From Clostridiales bacterium (GTDB taxonomy: Bacteria; Bacillota; Clostridia; Christensenellales; Pumilibacteraceae): a stretch of DNA of 64,000 nt. Position numbers and translations under genes: made by a program. Positions 20,701-27,307 of the stretch are shown here, piece after piece. The notes below the pieces were generated by a model. The model was not told where the DNA came from. It saw only the letters and a list, made by a program, of their open reading frames with translations, and ran no database searches. Every line of letters begins with the position of its first letter. The stretch's first letter is position 1. The DNA is taken from assembly GCA_014799665.1 (NCBI GenBank), contig JAAVHP010000009.1, forward strand, positions 3,755 to 67,754, given 5' to 3'.

Positions 20701-23700
20701 GGAGTTATAGTCGCTGTCCGCAACACCGTAACCGCCGAACGGTACGTTACCCACAACAATGTCGAACTTGTCGTTTGGGAAGCTCGTATCCTCGAAACCC
20801 TTTATCTGCACACTCGCTTGCGGATAGAGCTTTGCGGCAATTCTGCCCGTAAGATTATCCAATTCCACGCCGTACAGTCTGCTGCCGTCGGCAATATCTT
20901 TCGGCATAAATCCGAAAAAGTTACCCGTACCCATTGCCGGTTCAAGGATTCGATTGTTACCCTTTACACCAAACCTACCAAGCGCAGCATATACTCCGCT
21001 TATGACGTCGCTGGGCGTATAATATGCGTTAAGCGTGCTGCTCCGCGCCTGTTCGTAATCTTCTTGCGAAAGCAAGGCTTTCAGCTCGGCGTACTCTTTT
21101 TTCCATTGTTGGTTGTTCTCATCGAACGCCTGCGACAAGCCGCCCCAACCCACGAACTGTGCAAGGACTTTTTTCTCTGCTTCCGTGGGGTTGCGATTTT
21201 CGGCGTACAGCTTGTTGACGAGCTTTATCGCCGCCACATTGTTTTGGAATCTTGTCTTAGCTCCACCAAGCTCGGTTTGATCTAACACGCCGTTTAAGTC
21301 GGTGTTCTGGGTATCTTTTGCTTCTTCAAGCTCGTTCCAAGTATCTTCGTAGTTCGGGCAGAAATCGAGATAGTATGTAGTGTCGAAAGCATCATCAACG
21401 ATATCGATCTCCGCTACTTCTTCACGAGAAGCAAGCATATCTGCGATCTCGTCTTGATGGTCTCTGACGAACCGCTCGTCCTCACCGAACTCGTCGAAAT
21501 AAACTACCCAATTACCCTCGCTTGTGTTTTCCGTGCCTTCTTTTACAATGCGTTCAACAATGTCTTTAATTTTTTGCTGTGTGGGCGACAGGTCGGCTTG
21601 CTCGTGTGCCTTCCAATATTTTTCGCTCCAAAGCTCTAACGATTCGTCAACGGCATTGTTCCACCATTTGAAATACTCTACCTTTTCCTGTTCGGTAGCG
21701 TCGTTAAATGGTACGCAGCCGTTCTTTGCTTCCGGTCTGCTTGAATTGACATAAAGATGAGTAAAATACTCGCTTGCTTCGGTCAAGATGCCCTTATCCC
21801 ACAGCTCACGGAGCGGAATACAAGCGTCGCAATCTTCCTCATAGCAATAGTACCCACCATCAAGCACCCCGCTCTTCAATGCTTCCGACGAGAGAATATA
21901 CGGCGCAAGCTCGGCGGCTATCATGATGCCGCCGTGTCCCGCCGTAGACACCTCATATATGCCGTTAGCGATAGGATTACATGACTGCACCTCGTCCCAC
22001 ATAGAATTGGTCGGCTCACGCATATATCCATTCTGATAAGCGTCAAATATCTTCTTGCCCTTTGCCGTTAATTCTTTGAAACGGTTGAACTCAGGTGCTG
22101 CTTGTAATTCCGATGTGATGTATTTGTTGTTCTCTATGAGCGTACAGACTTTGTCCGAAAACTCATTCCAATTAAGGTACATTCTGTTTTGGAAGTCATC
22201 TCGGTTGCCGCCCTTGTACATCCAAATGCCTTGCTGATTGTATATGGCAAGGAATCCGTCGCCATTTTCTTCGCTTACGCCGTATTCGTTTTTAAGAAAT
22301 TCGGAAAAAGTAACGAGCTTTGTCGTATTGGCATACTCGTCCAAAATGCGTTGCTTGCGCTCCTCACTCGCCGAAACGATTACTTGGTTTATAAACTCGT
22401 TCTTTTGCCGCTCTTCTTCGGCACGTTGTTCACGCAAACGATTTTGCTCGGCCTTATATTCGACGTAGTTTTTCTTTTCCTGTTCGGTCAGATAGTTATC
22501 GTCGTCTATTAGGTCAGCTATGCGTACAGCGACGTCGGGCCATTTGAGCGAAACCTGAACGAGATACTCGCCCTTTTCGCCACGCAAAGCCATTTTAATG
22601 CCTTTGCCGTCGTGTTCTTGGTTATCTCCGTTCCAACCGCCAAAACCGCCTATACCGTACTCTTTCTTCAAAAAATCTGCAAAAGTCTTTACGGTGGGGT
22701 TCTCTTGGTATTTATCAAAGATGCGGAATTTGCCGTGCTGTATGCTGCTACCGTATTTCAACTGCCGCTCTATAAGCGCTTCCTCTGCCGACTGCTCTTT
22801 CGGCTCGGCTAAATCCAACAACGTAGGTTGCGGTTTTTTACGCTTGCGGTCTTTTATGCCTTTCTCGTCTTTTTTTGTGGGCTTGTCTTTTGCTTTCGGC
22901 TGTGATTTTAATCGTTCTGTCCGAACAGTATCTTCATCTTCGGTAAGCTCGTCGATGTCCTCGTCAAGTTCTTCGTCAATGTCGTTCAGCTCGTCTGCAA
23001 GCTCGTTGCGCCAATCGTCCTCGTCTGACTGTTCGTCTACGGACGTTATTTGTTCGGCGCTTTCTTTCTGTGTGGGCTTATCTTCTTGCGTTTTCTCGGC
23101 GGGCGCGTTTTGTTCAAGCGCTTCCGCATGTGACAGAATATACTTCGGCTCTTCGTCGGTTTCTATAAGCACCACGCCACGCGAATCAAGCATTTTGTCC
23201 AAATACTTATCCATAGCGTGATAAGGTACACCACACATAGCCACTCTCTCAGGCAAACCTACGTCGCGCCCGGTTAGCGTTAAACCTAACGTTTTCGACG
23301 CTATAACGGCACTGTCGCCGTACATTTCGTAGAAATCGCCCAAACGCATAAACACGATAGCTTGCGGCTTTTCGTTCTGTATTTCCATATACCGCTTATA
23401 TCGCGGGTACATAGGATGCTTCGGCTCTTCCGCTCCCGATTGGTCTATATCCGTGTTTTCCGTCTGTCCGACAGAATGCTCGTCTTGCCAATTCGGGTAT
23501 CTAAACGGAATACCGCTTTCAGGATCGTCATCGTCTACGGCAAATAAAACTTCGCCGTGTTCGTCTACGCCGGCTAATATACCATTCTTCAGCTCGTCGT
23601 ATTTCTTATAGTCTTCTGCCGTGAATGTGCCGTTGTCGATCAGCTCCTGTTGAGTGCGGTAAAAAGCGTCTTCCCAAAACAGCCATTCAAATTTCGGATT

Positions 23701-24606
23701 ATTCGATACGAACAACAACGAATTGTCTGTGTTGTCGTAAAGCATATTCACATCGTCGAAGTTTTCCGTCTGTCCGAGAAAAACATCGACTCCGATGAAA
23801 TTATCGTTTTCGAAATGGTCTTTGGTAAAAATCGAATAGCCCGCAAAGAACGTTCGATTTCCGCTATCTACTTCAACAAGATTTCTTTCATCGTTATGAG
23901 CAGGAACAACAGGTTCGTCGGATACCGATTCTATATCCGTATCGTCTATGACCGTTACTTCTTCTTTATTTTCCGAAAATGCTTCCTCGATGTCCTGAAC
24001 AAGCATATCTGTGCGAATGTAAATGTCCTTTACAAACGCCGCATTCTCGGTATAAGAAAACGGAAGTCCGCTTAAAGCTATACCTGTGCTTTTCGGAAAA
24101 CCTGTCTTTGCATAGAGCGAGTACGTAATACCTTCTATGAGCAACTTATCTCGCTCGGTGTCGCCCGAAAGCGCGTCGCGCTCTTGCAAGTACGCTTGCA
24201 CTCCTTTATGTATTTTGCGGTAATCGCTACGCTCGTCTGCCGATAAATCCGTACCGTTCAGTTCGTCCAAACCATCAAGCAGTCGCTTCATCGGAAGTAT
24301 GGGACGCGAATAGCGATTATCTCCGTGCGTATCGTTTGCATCGAAAACAAACTGCTTATAGCCGTCGTTATCGTAATAAGGTATGCCTTTTCTACCCCTT
24401 GTAACGCGCCGCCCCATAGCTGCCCATTCGTTAAATGAAAAGCATATCGTGGCGTTCGGGCGGTCAACGATAATCTGACACGCGTCGTGCAAATTGATAT
24501 GCGGATTTTGCGCTATGAACCGATAAAAGTTTTTAAGCTGTTCGCCGTCCGCAAGCATCGCCGCTATTTGTTCGTTACGATTGCTCAACCTTTTGACTTC
24601 GCTCAT
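11785..24606 (-). CDS. Giant multi-domain conjugative-element protein: ArdC-like / MutS-I / adenine methylase / SNF2 helicase / primase
   Basis: 4273 residues without a stop. Order: LtrC/ArdC-like N-terminus (1-210); a MutS mismatch-binding domain I (about 400-490) keeping FMRLGDFYEMYGDSA, including Phe-x-Glu; two related blocks with FADFLKKEYG and FSEFLKNEYG (about 620-830); an N6-adenine methylase domain (about 1190-1400; LEPAMGTGNFFGF, NVPFG in place of NPPY); an SNF2-type helicase (Walker A VVGSGKT near 1900, VDEAHNYKN near 2065, MEQREGRIIRQGNEN); DUF3848/DUF3849-like domains (about 3150-3460); three repeats of about 110 residues (3640-3940); and a primase-polymerase-like domain (about 3960-4150; ACIDLDGCV, SVSGKGLHVFG) with the tail shared with ArdC. 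Family members are the BarA-like proteins of CTn elements. It probably processes and modifies element DNA in the recipient. ATG at 24606, with GGAGG 12 bases upstream. Confidence 0.85.
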   Translation of the reverse strand: MSEVKRLSNRNEQIAAMLADGEQLKNFYRFIAQNPHINLHDACQIIVDRPNATICFSFNEWAAMGRRVTRGRKGIPYYDNDGYKQFVFDANDTHGDNRYSRPILPMKRLLDGLDELNGTDLSADERSDYRKIHKGVQAYLQERDALSGDTERDKLLIEGITYSLYAKTGFPKSTGIALSGLPFSYTENAAFVKDIYIRTDMLVQDIEEAFSENKEEVTVIDDTDIESVSDEPVVPAHNDERNLVEVDSGNRTFFAGYSIFTKDHFENDNFIGVDVFLGQTENFDDVNMLYDNTDNSLLFVSNNPKFEWLFWEDAFYRTQQELIDNGTFTAEDYKKYDELKNGILAGVDEHGEVLFAVDDDDPESGIPFRYPNWQDEHSVGQTENTDIDQSGAEEPKHPMYPRYKRYMEIQNEKPQAIVFMRLGDFYEMYGDSAVIASKTLGLTLTGRDVGLPERVAMCGVPYHAMDKYLDKMLDSRGVVLIETDEEPKYILSHAEALEQNAPAEKTQEDKPTQKESAEQITSVDEQSDEDDWRNELADELNDIDEELDEDIDELTEDEDTVRTERLKSQPKAKDKPTKKDEKGIKDRKRKKPQPTLLDLAEPKEQSAEEALIERQLKYGSSIQHGKFRIFDKYQENPTVKTFADFLKKEYGIGGFGGWNGDNQEHDGKGIKMALRGEKGEYLVQVSLKWPDVAVRIADLIDDDNYLTEQEKKNYVEYKAEQNRLREQRAEEERQKNEFINQVIVSASEERKQRILDEYANTTKLVTFSEFLKNEYGVSEENGDGFLAIYNQQGIWMYKGGNRDDFQNRMYLNWNEFSDKVCTLIENNKYITSELQAAPEFNRFKELTAKGKKIFDAYQNGYMREPTNSMWDEVQSCNPIANGIYEVSTAGHGGIMIAAELAPYILSSEALKSGVLDGGYYCYEEDCDACIPLRELWDKGILTEASEYFTHLYVNSSRPEAKNGCVPFNDATEQEKVEYFKWWNNAVDESLELWSEKYWKAHEQADLSPTQQKIKDIVERIVKEGTENTSEGNWVVYFDEFGEDERFVRDHQDEIADMLASREEVAEIDIVDDAFDTTYYLDFCPNYEDTWNELEEAKDTQNTDLNGVLDQTELGGAKTRFQNNVAAIKLVNKLYAENRNPTEAEKKVLAQFVGWGGLSQAFDENNQQWKKEYAELKALLSQEDYEQARSSTLNAYYTPSDVISGVYAALGRFGVKGNNRILEPAMGTGNFFGFMPKDIADGSRLYGVELDNLTGRIAAKLYPQASVQIKGFEDTSFPNDKFDIVVGNVPFGGYGVADSDYNSYNFKVHDYFLAKSIDKVKPNGIVAIVTSKGTMDKLNPSARKYVAERAELIGAIRLPNTAFKQTAGTEAVADILFFRKRAERISTDTENIEWLGTSKTAEGYEINNYFVAHPEMVLGTLTEDIGLYGGKDVTVNPDGRVLSEAIAEAVNKLPQGFFTSSDVAPIQDDVEVDYNIKPMCYKADSGRLYMRMGDEMVEQRIPSYPKDAYQRLQGMIALREELHRILDIQIKGCSDEVLQEEQKKLNAMYDKFVGKYGELNSQTNTRLFKEDGDSALLFACENIDEETKKISKAEVFNKRTIRPYTVPTNTDDCFEALQISRNERGKVDIGYIEELTGKDYDTVLFELGDSVFRNPETVDEADKYSGFETAEEYLSGRVVDKLHTAETYAEHSSEYKRNVEALKQVQPTPLTASEISVRLGATWVAKELYKQFYCDLVGVSWWQRSNIEMFYNPFDSSWRLDQKDSIRYDTQMKQKEVYGTQRAPAYRLLIDSMNLRATTIYDTVVDPDGKERRVLNQAETIAAREKQNQIKERFAEWIFDNPERREHLEQTYNRLFNQIRLPSYDGSYLKFPEMNPAIELKPHQKNAVHRIITSPNSTLLHHVVGSGKTYTMIASIMKMRQLGICKKAMVTVPNHLTQQWASEWRKLYPNAKILVATKEDLEKDNRKRFVSKVAMGDWDGIIIAQSSFAKIPISQERQIAKLRQEIKLIEQTVKKQWDENGMPRGAVKNLERIKKSREAMLKKLMDGDKKDDVLTFESLGVDYLYVDEAHNYKNLFLFTKMNNVAGVSNAASQRASDVKLKCEYLQEMHKSDRGVIFATGTPISNSMSEMYTMQSYLQPRALAASGITFFDGWAADFGETVTSMELSPSGQGYRARTRFAKFTNLPELLTMYRSFADVQTADTVKLDVPEAERHVISLKPSDTVIELAEQIAERADRIHEGLVSPEEDNMLKITSDGKKLALDPRCFVPDSEDEGGSKLNEATQRIFEIWERTADIKGTQIVFCDLSTPKMKSESYEYGTDFDAYNDLKYKLVKSGIPAEEIAFIHDANTDEQKRALFDKVNSGSIRILIGSTEKCGAGTNVQKRLVALHHLDTPYRPSDMEQREGRIIRQGNENDKVDIYTYVTERTFDSYSYQILENKQKFISQINRGDLTVREAEDIDETTLSYAEIKAITAANPKIKRKMEVDTEIARLRILEGQHKKNLYALQDKIRKDYPEDIRKQELLLERVTADIASLEQNKPADPEAFEISVNGKVYTDKKEGGKALTDALYSSKPEKVVAVYCGFRISMNNITSLNGQRDITLSANGQYTIDIGESSSGNLTRLDNFIEDFPKRKERLEKRLQQLKDDFEIAKEQVQKPFEHREHMLELLKEQTALNAELDLDKREEVIIAEDGESDDGNYRMLPTNTKIKEDEIIDKEDKVASMRVDILPDYSVSTEDMHEYGYKWDGMLPMRKTAAMRAFNRGVQVYELGKDDTETEMEYGDEFADKKMYGVEKPTWKKYVESENGLAYLFARLDIAQAAGECASKDLSYVDERFTIDFIETNFSEKAALKKYLADKPKPDTKAIMSFVPQLMDEYTDRIWSSALEHYGWDKHSVKSSIADNVENTELKEYAKQIASYRFNVDKELMIALNKYTEQEVDEMNLPAFDDEITVAAKEPTHLLTANSAGTTFAPGVLLLENNITGEWYVINDTSAKNEIGKELEVGDKTDVGTILAYNGLYDGNPLREFYKKEEAQSYFDDKVKVIRNMRLSSAKNDPLVVGGGTEQEKIFAVMDDYCETLERIYGGTTELVGAKSIADTVNCPVENVIALMEKYGARIDGDNVWLNNALQFERRILQARPNYFAFASDIRQAYYDRAKSEPNNSAIYEEAVIDSVKKEYAAFKDEMLKGSPEQIYENSYKIHVLNEFYEVIQLGNDYLSDNDFKALYEERGHILDNLYDDYLGNESYNVEEYGETARYIKDYCEYKHNEIYYPVTYFGKDTDNRAYYRFTTGISLDNIVQLDKSADMYTIAAPYCYLDKEQLEKNSIFFLDIGKDIFPEQLEGDDAMKNMMNAMDSYYSIKPLYLRSQTYARDNSEIFNYRKSQQANIDCKRAIDQAVSKNFDGMHLAAGFENELIQKYGMERIAFIVATTINEHDYDGRFSQANKEWAKTIPMLEVEFERRGCCLSGHPAVLDGLASRIRDKQVILYTTVAEQNADGKPCYNAYSLDRESSEVKYLDGDFSSDIALQATIDQNADVGHTGYTYKRIEPQELYALSEKIKNKNIDKENDMAQDKFKNFTPQGYKVLSMTKDRDDRNVAIVQRKDDFVVAPGYDTTDGTWAQGFYDFPTLEAAEKFRQEKYGFEDTKDTEKRKWLAFKISPEALIKKYQINSRFRMPKGSTYEGCAYSIFNDRIKESTITTDIKSDTKERALSIRIPEDSQVELYEGGEKIISIPAREFVQMVDGTTADKYERELRLNIRIPREAVIKEYDNSVLVAAPNDSEYKGYVFYLPNSVVKEDGESDNGSLVANVGEGFKITLRKGEEQIELTAKEFAYNTAGKTDYKREPTAMDEYREQQGEDGKKWNTVSLSENAIIANYQNSTLFKMPKGDYAGFVYYIPSGMVRKDENGLSLRVPEDFEVHLKDGDENIDLTAEQFIAAISDKTDEDYESVFRKPSKEAQKQFEKVEEQLRKNVPEEMRNKPNWVIVRTRANEETGRLDKFLISPHTGKFAESDNPKTWADFDTACKYAKENGGVALAYALDGKDGIACIDLDGCVTESGYTDIANRVLDFCGKTYIERSVSGKGLHVFGKTKGADLRSFSKDKTMEYYQGGHFIAMTGDGAGYSRLESFDTPEMQRVLESKLEKRTEWKNTGMGVEGLSSMDDREMLDKAFAAKNGDTVRRLYNGEDLRGNHSNSDMSLMNYLAFWSNHDIDQMLRVFSTSGLYRADKAQSYYEHTAIKAVKGTPCYTPPKASNGNNKPSGNGSGNGSGKGGK
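13897..13911 (-). promoter_or_regulatory. Internal ribosome site and ATG inside the giant gene
   Basis: AAGGAG, six bases, then ATG at 13899, in frame, encoding MAQDKFKNFTPQGYK. It would yield a separate 704-residue protein made of the three repeats and the primase domain. The residues just before it (DKEND) are what a ribosome site reads as when translated through, which suggests two former genes fused by loss of a stop. Confidence 0.55.
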
Positions 24607-24901
24607 TCGATTGTTCGTCCTCCTCTATTCGTTTCTTGCCGAAAGTCTTTCGCCACACTCTGCGCTTCTCCTTGAGCGTGGGAAAATATATTATTTCTAT
24701 TGCCGCTTCCGCTCCAACAAGGCGCACAAGTCGTCTTATCTGTTGTTCGCTGAACGGCTTATGTTCGTTGAGCTTTCTTTGCAGCTCTTCTTTCGTTATG
24801 TCGAGCCGCTTTGCTACATAGGGTTGGGTTTTACCGTTATCGTAAATCCAATCCTTGAGCTGGCGCTTTTTAAGCGGATAACCATTATTTGTTTCTTGCA
24901 T
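24575..24901 (-). CDS. Small helix-turn-helix protein
   Basis: 108 residues. Residues 13-55 (QLKDWIYDNGKTQPYVAKRLDITKEELQRKLNEHKPFSEQQI) fit a Xre-like helix-turn-helix, and a basic C-terminus (TLKEKRRVWRKTFGKKR) follows. It begins with TAATG overlap to the preceding gene and overlaps the giant gene by 32 bases, whose ribosome site lies inside its end. Probably a DNA-binding regulator of the conjugation operon; no specific relative named. Confidence 0.6.
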   Translation of the reverse strand: MQETNNGYPLKKRQLKDWIYDNGKTQPYVAKRLDITKEELQRKLNEHKPFSEQQIRRLVRLVGAEAAIEIIYFPTLKEKRRVWRKTFGKKRIEEDEQSNERSQKVEQS

Positions 24902-25242
24902 TATAACTTGCCCTCCGTTATAAGCTTTTGTTGTTCATCCTTAGACAAATTATTTTTTAGCCATCTCTTAACAAGGTTGATTTCTCTTCTTTCGCTTGCG
25001 TTTCTGACAAATCCATATTCGGAACAGTCATCATCATAGCAAAGGCTGTCTATAACCGAATCCTTATACCCCATATGGTCGATGACTTTAACAAACACAC
25101 CTTTTTGCGGCAAAGCACCTACAATTCGTATTTGCTTGTCACAGTGGTATTCGTGGTGAGCTATTATAATAGAGATTTCATCCACTGTCAGCTCCGGCGC
25201 TCCAAGACTTTGGATATATTGTTTTAATTTACTGTTGGCCAT
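24901..25242 (-). CDS. Hypothetical protein
   Basis: 113 residues from the ATG at 25242, which follows AGGACGGAACAAT; the upstream in-frame ATG at 25275 lacks a ribosome site. A small mixed alpha/beta protein with ALPQKGVFVKVIDHMGY and an acidic Cys-containing patch (SLCYDDDCSEYGF), then a basic helix (VKRWLKNNLSKDEQQKL). I do not recognise the family. It is coupled to the next gene through TAATG, so it belongs to the regulatory start of the conjugation operon. Confidence 0.55.
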   Translation of the reverse strand: MANSKLKQYIQSLGAPELTVDEISIIIAHHEYHCDKQIRIVGALPQKGVFVKVIDHMGYKDSVIDSLCYDDDCSEYGFVRNASERREINLVKRWLKNNLSKDEQQKLITEGKL

Positions 25243-25345
25243 ATTGTTCCGTCCTGTATTTATTGGGGATTTCAATAAACCCCTTCACAGTAAAGCCGTA
25301 GAAAACGGTAAAAGTCCGTGGTCTAACTAATTTTTTTTATTATTT

Positions 25346-25786
25346 TTAATAATTTCTTCGTATTGACGCATAAATTCGTTTTATTGCGTCGCTAATAGAA
25401 CGTTTATCAATGCCGAATATTTCAGCAATATCTTTTTGATTTTTTCCTTCTATGTACATAAGCCGCAGTATTTCTTGCTGTCGCGGCGTTAATTGTTCAA
25501 TTGCTGCTTGCAACTTTTCGTCCTCGAAATCGTCAAACGAATAATCGCCATAAAAACGTCTGTCCTCATAGTCAATGCCATTCTCCAAATCTTCGTCTAA
25601 AGACCGATTCCAATACACTTCACGTCGCGCCTTGCGACTTGTCTTGTATTCTTCATATAGATAGGTATCAATGATTTTTTGATCTCCTGTTTGCTGTAAT
25701 AACTTTGCCGTTATCTCATCAAGGTACACTGCAACCGTTATCTCATCACCGTTTTTTCTCGATACTTTTAGATTAAATTTTTGCAT
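25346..25786 (-). CDS. Sigma-70 region-4-like regulator
   Basis: About 146 residues from the ATG at 25786, preceded by TCGGAGGATTTATTC. A longer frame opens at 25876, but its extra 30 codons lie over a terminator hairpin. The C-terminal 50 residues (LTPRQQEILRLMYIEGKNQKDIAEIFGIDKRSISDAIKRIYASIRR) are a sigma-region-4/LuxR-type helix-turn-helix. The N-terminal part is acidic, with KFNLKVSRKNGDEITVAVYLDE. Proteins of this form are the usual sigma-like regulators near the start of Tn916- and Tn1549-like operons. First gene after the operon leader; likely controls transfer genes. Confidence 0.72.
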   Translation of the reverse strand: MQKFNLKVSRKNGDEITVAVYLDEITAKLLQQTGDQKIIDTYLYEEYKTSRKARREVYWNRSLDEDLENGIDYEDRRFYGDYSFDDFEDEKLQAAIEQLTPRQQEILRLMYIEGKNQKDIAEIFGIDKRSISDAIKRIYASIRRNY

Positions 25787-25842
25787 GAATAAATCCTCCG
25801 ATTTTGATTTTAGAAAATCGCTATCGGTGGATTTTGACGTAA

Positions 25843-25881
25843 ATAAAAAAGCCCCGACAGCGTTGCAATACGCCATCAGGG
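25843..25881 (-). terminator. Leader terminator 2, directly before the sigma-like gene
   Basis: On the minus strand CCCTGATGGCGT / ACGCTGTCGGGG (with G-U pairs) forms a 12-bp stem closed by 6 bases and followed by CTTTTTTATTT. It stands 57 bases before the sigma-like ATG, so it would stop transcripts from the 25.98 kb promoter unless it is antiterminated. Confidence 0.65.
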
Positions 25882-25904
25882 AATAGTCAAAAATACGTCA
25901 TAAA

Positions 25905-25967
25905 GCAAAAAGCCGAACAAAGCAAATTCGACCTACCACGAAGTAGGCATATTGCTCTGTTCGGCTT
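25905..25967 (-). terminator. Leader terminator 1 / nested hairpin
   Basis: AAGCCGAACA and TGTTCGGCTT form a perfect 10-bp outer stem. Inside are AGCA/TGCT pairs and an inner CCTAC...GTAGG hairpin. On the minus strand it ends in a run of T. It lies about 15 bases downstream of the likely -10 box, so nearly every transcript of the operon would start with it. Confidence 0.6.
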
Positions 25968-25981
25968 GTATCTTTTTTCGG

Positions 25982-26009
25982 ATTATAGCTCGTAACAGTA
26001 TGAAATTAA
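25982..26009 (-). promoter_or_regulatory. Probable promoter of the conjugation operon
   Basis: A perfect TATAAT on the minus strand (25982-25987). The -35 region is poor (TTAATT at 26004-26009, 16-base spacer), which fits a promoter needing an activator at the direct repeats just upstream. Confidence 0.5.
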
Positions 26010-26014
26010 GCCGC

Positions 26015-26041
26015 TTTCACGTTTCACGTTTTCACGTTCAC
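26015..26041. repeat. Three and a half tandem TTTCACG operator-like repeats
   Basis: TTTCACG (26015-26021), TTTCACG (26022-26028), TTTTCACG (26029-26036) and a partial TTCAC (26037-26041), spaced 7-8 bases. They sit directly upstream of the weak -35 box of the conjugation operon. Likely a binding array for a regulator. Confidence 0.6.
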
Positions 26042-26122
26042 CCCGCGAGGGCTTATGCTCATACTACATTATTTATTACAGCTAATTTTGAGAATTTTTG
26101 CCGAAATATCTCGTATAATAGA

Positions 26123-26148
26123 GAAAAGCACCCGCATTTGCGGATGCC
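26123..26148 (-). terminator. Terminator of the galactose operon
   Basis: On the minus strand GCATCCGCA-AA-TGCGGGTGC (one mismatch) is followed by TTTTCTC. It lies 8 bases after the stop of the zinc-ribbon gene, the last gene of the gal operon. Confidence 0.65.
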
Positions 26149-26155
26149 ATTCAAC

Positions 26156-26347
26156 CTATATTTCTTTTTGTTTAGTTAAAACTATATCATTATTTATTAT
26201 TATGTGAACAAACTCACCACACTGCGGACATTTTATAAAACAATCTGTGCCGTTTTTTGCTTGTATCAGCGTTGTGCGGCAGTATAGACAACAAGCATAA
26301 AAATATTCTTTTAGTACTCCTCTATGTTCTTCTTTTGCTGATGTCAT
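26156..26347 (-). CDS. Small zinc-ribbon protein, 63 residues
   Basis: Two Cys pairs, CCLYC at about 19-23 and CPQC at about 40-43, form a four-cysteine zinc ribbon. ATG follows TTTGGAGAACTA. The gene starts 12 bases after galM and is followed by a terminator, so it is the last gene of the gal operon. No specific family recognised; such ribbons bind nucleic acid or act as small structural proteins. A link to galactose use is not evident. Confidence 0.65.
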   Translation of the reverse strand: MTSAKEEHRGVLKEYFYACCLYCRTTLIQAKNGTDCFIKCPQCGEFVHIIINNDIVLTKQKEI

Positions 26348-26359
26348 TAGTTCTCCAAA

Positions 26360-27304
26360 TTATTTTTCGAAGCAGTATTTAATATAATGCTTTTTTTGTT
26401 CACCGGCTTTTAATATAGGCATCTCAAAGTCTTGCAAATTGACTGCGTTCGGACAATACTGCGGCTCCAAGCAAAAGCCTTGCCACTTGCGGTACTTGCC
26501 GTTTTTGCCGTTTATCTCTGTTATCTGCCCGCCCGAATAAAACTGCAAACACGGAAGATCGGTATATAAAGTCATAGATACGCCTGTCTTTTTGCTCTCC
26601 GCGTATGCGGCTTGTTCGCCGTTAAGTATATAATTATTGTCGTAGCCCTTGGTTACCGCAAGAATGCCGCTGCGTATATCTTGCCCTATGAGTTTGTTAT
26701 CCGTAAAGTCGTACGGCGTGTCTTGCACAGGCTTAACTTCGCCCGTAGTTATAAGCTCGGCGTTTGTTACCGTTATTTTGTCTGCATTTATCCGCAAAAC
26801 ATTATCCAAACAGTCGCCACTATTTTCTCCGTCGAGATTGAAATACACATGGTTAGTGGGACACCACAGCGTGGTTTGCGTGGAAGAAGCCGTGTATTCT
26901 ATTAGCAATTCGTTATCTTTAAGCGTGTACTTTACGGTCAAAGTCAGTTTGCCGGGGTAGCCCTCTTCGCCGTCAGCGCTTACGTACTCGAATGTGACCG
27001 AGTTTTCGGTCAACTCGGTTATTGCAAACGCCTGTTTGTCGAAACCGCGTATACCACCGTGAAGATGATTGTTCCCGACGTTCTTTGTGAGTATATATTC
27101 CTTGCCGTCGAGAGTAAACTTTCCGTTCGCTATACGGTTACACACTCTGCCTATAGTAGCGCCGCAGTACGTTCCGCTTTTCTCATAGTCTTCTTGAGAA
27201 TTAAACCCGAGCGCTATATCCGCGCCATGCACGACTATGGCGTTTATCCGAGCGCCGATCTCCGTAAGCTCTATTGTTATGTTTTGGTTTTTGAGAGTAA
27301 GCAT
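26360..27304 (-). CDS. galM: Aldose 1-epimerase (galactose mutarotase)
   Basis: 314 residues, usual length. Converts beta-D-galactose to the alpha anomer used by galactokinase. Landmarks are the N-terminal GARINAIVVHGADIALGF, NNHLHGG with the first catalytic-site His (about 80), CPTNHVYFNLDGE with the second His (about 147-159), and the catalytic Glu region GFCLEPQYCPNAVN near 283-296. Lies 3 bases after galE in the gal operon. Confidence 0.92.
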   Translation of the reverse strand: MLTLKNQNITIELTEIGARINAIVVHGADIALGFNSQEDYEKSGTYCGATIGRVCNRIANGKFTLDGKEYILTKNVGNNHLHGGIRGFDKQAFAITELTENSVTFEYVSADGEEGYPGKLTLTVKYTLKDNELLIEYTASSTQTTLWCPTNHVYFNLDGENSGDCLDNVLRINADKITVTNAELITTGEVKPVQDTPYDFTDNKLIGQDIRSGILAVTKGYDNNYILNGEQAAYAESKKTGVSMTLYTDLPCLQFYSGGQITEINGKNGKYRKWQGFCLEPQYCPNAVNLQDFEMPILKAGEQKKHYIKYCFEK

Positions 27305-27307
27305 AAC

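Noticed and set aside
25787..25876. 30-residue N-terminal extension of the sigma-like protein
   Set aside because: It covers a terminator hairpin and its ATG has no ribosome site, whereas the ATG at 25786 has GGAGG.
26011..26160. A tRNA-derived att site at the right end of the conjugation operon
   Set aside because: GTTCACCCC looks a little like a T-arm, but no stem or acceptor follows.
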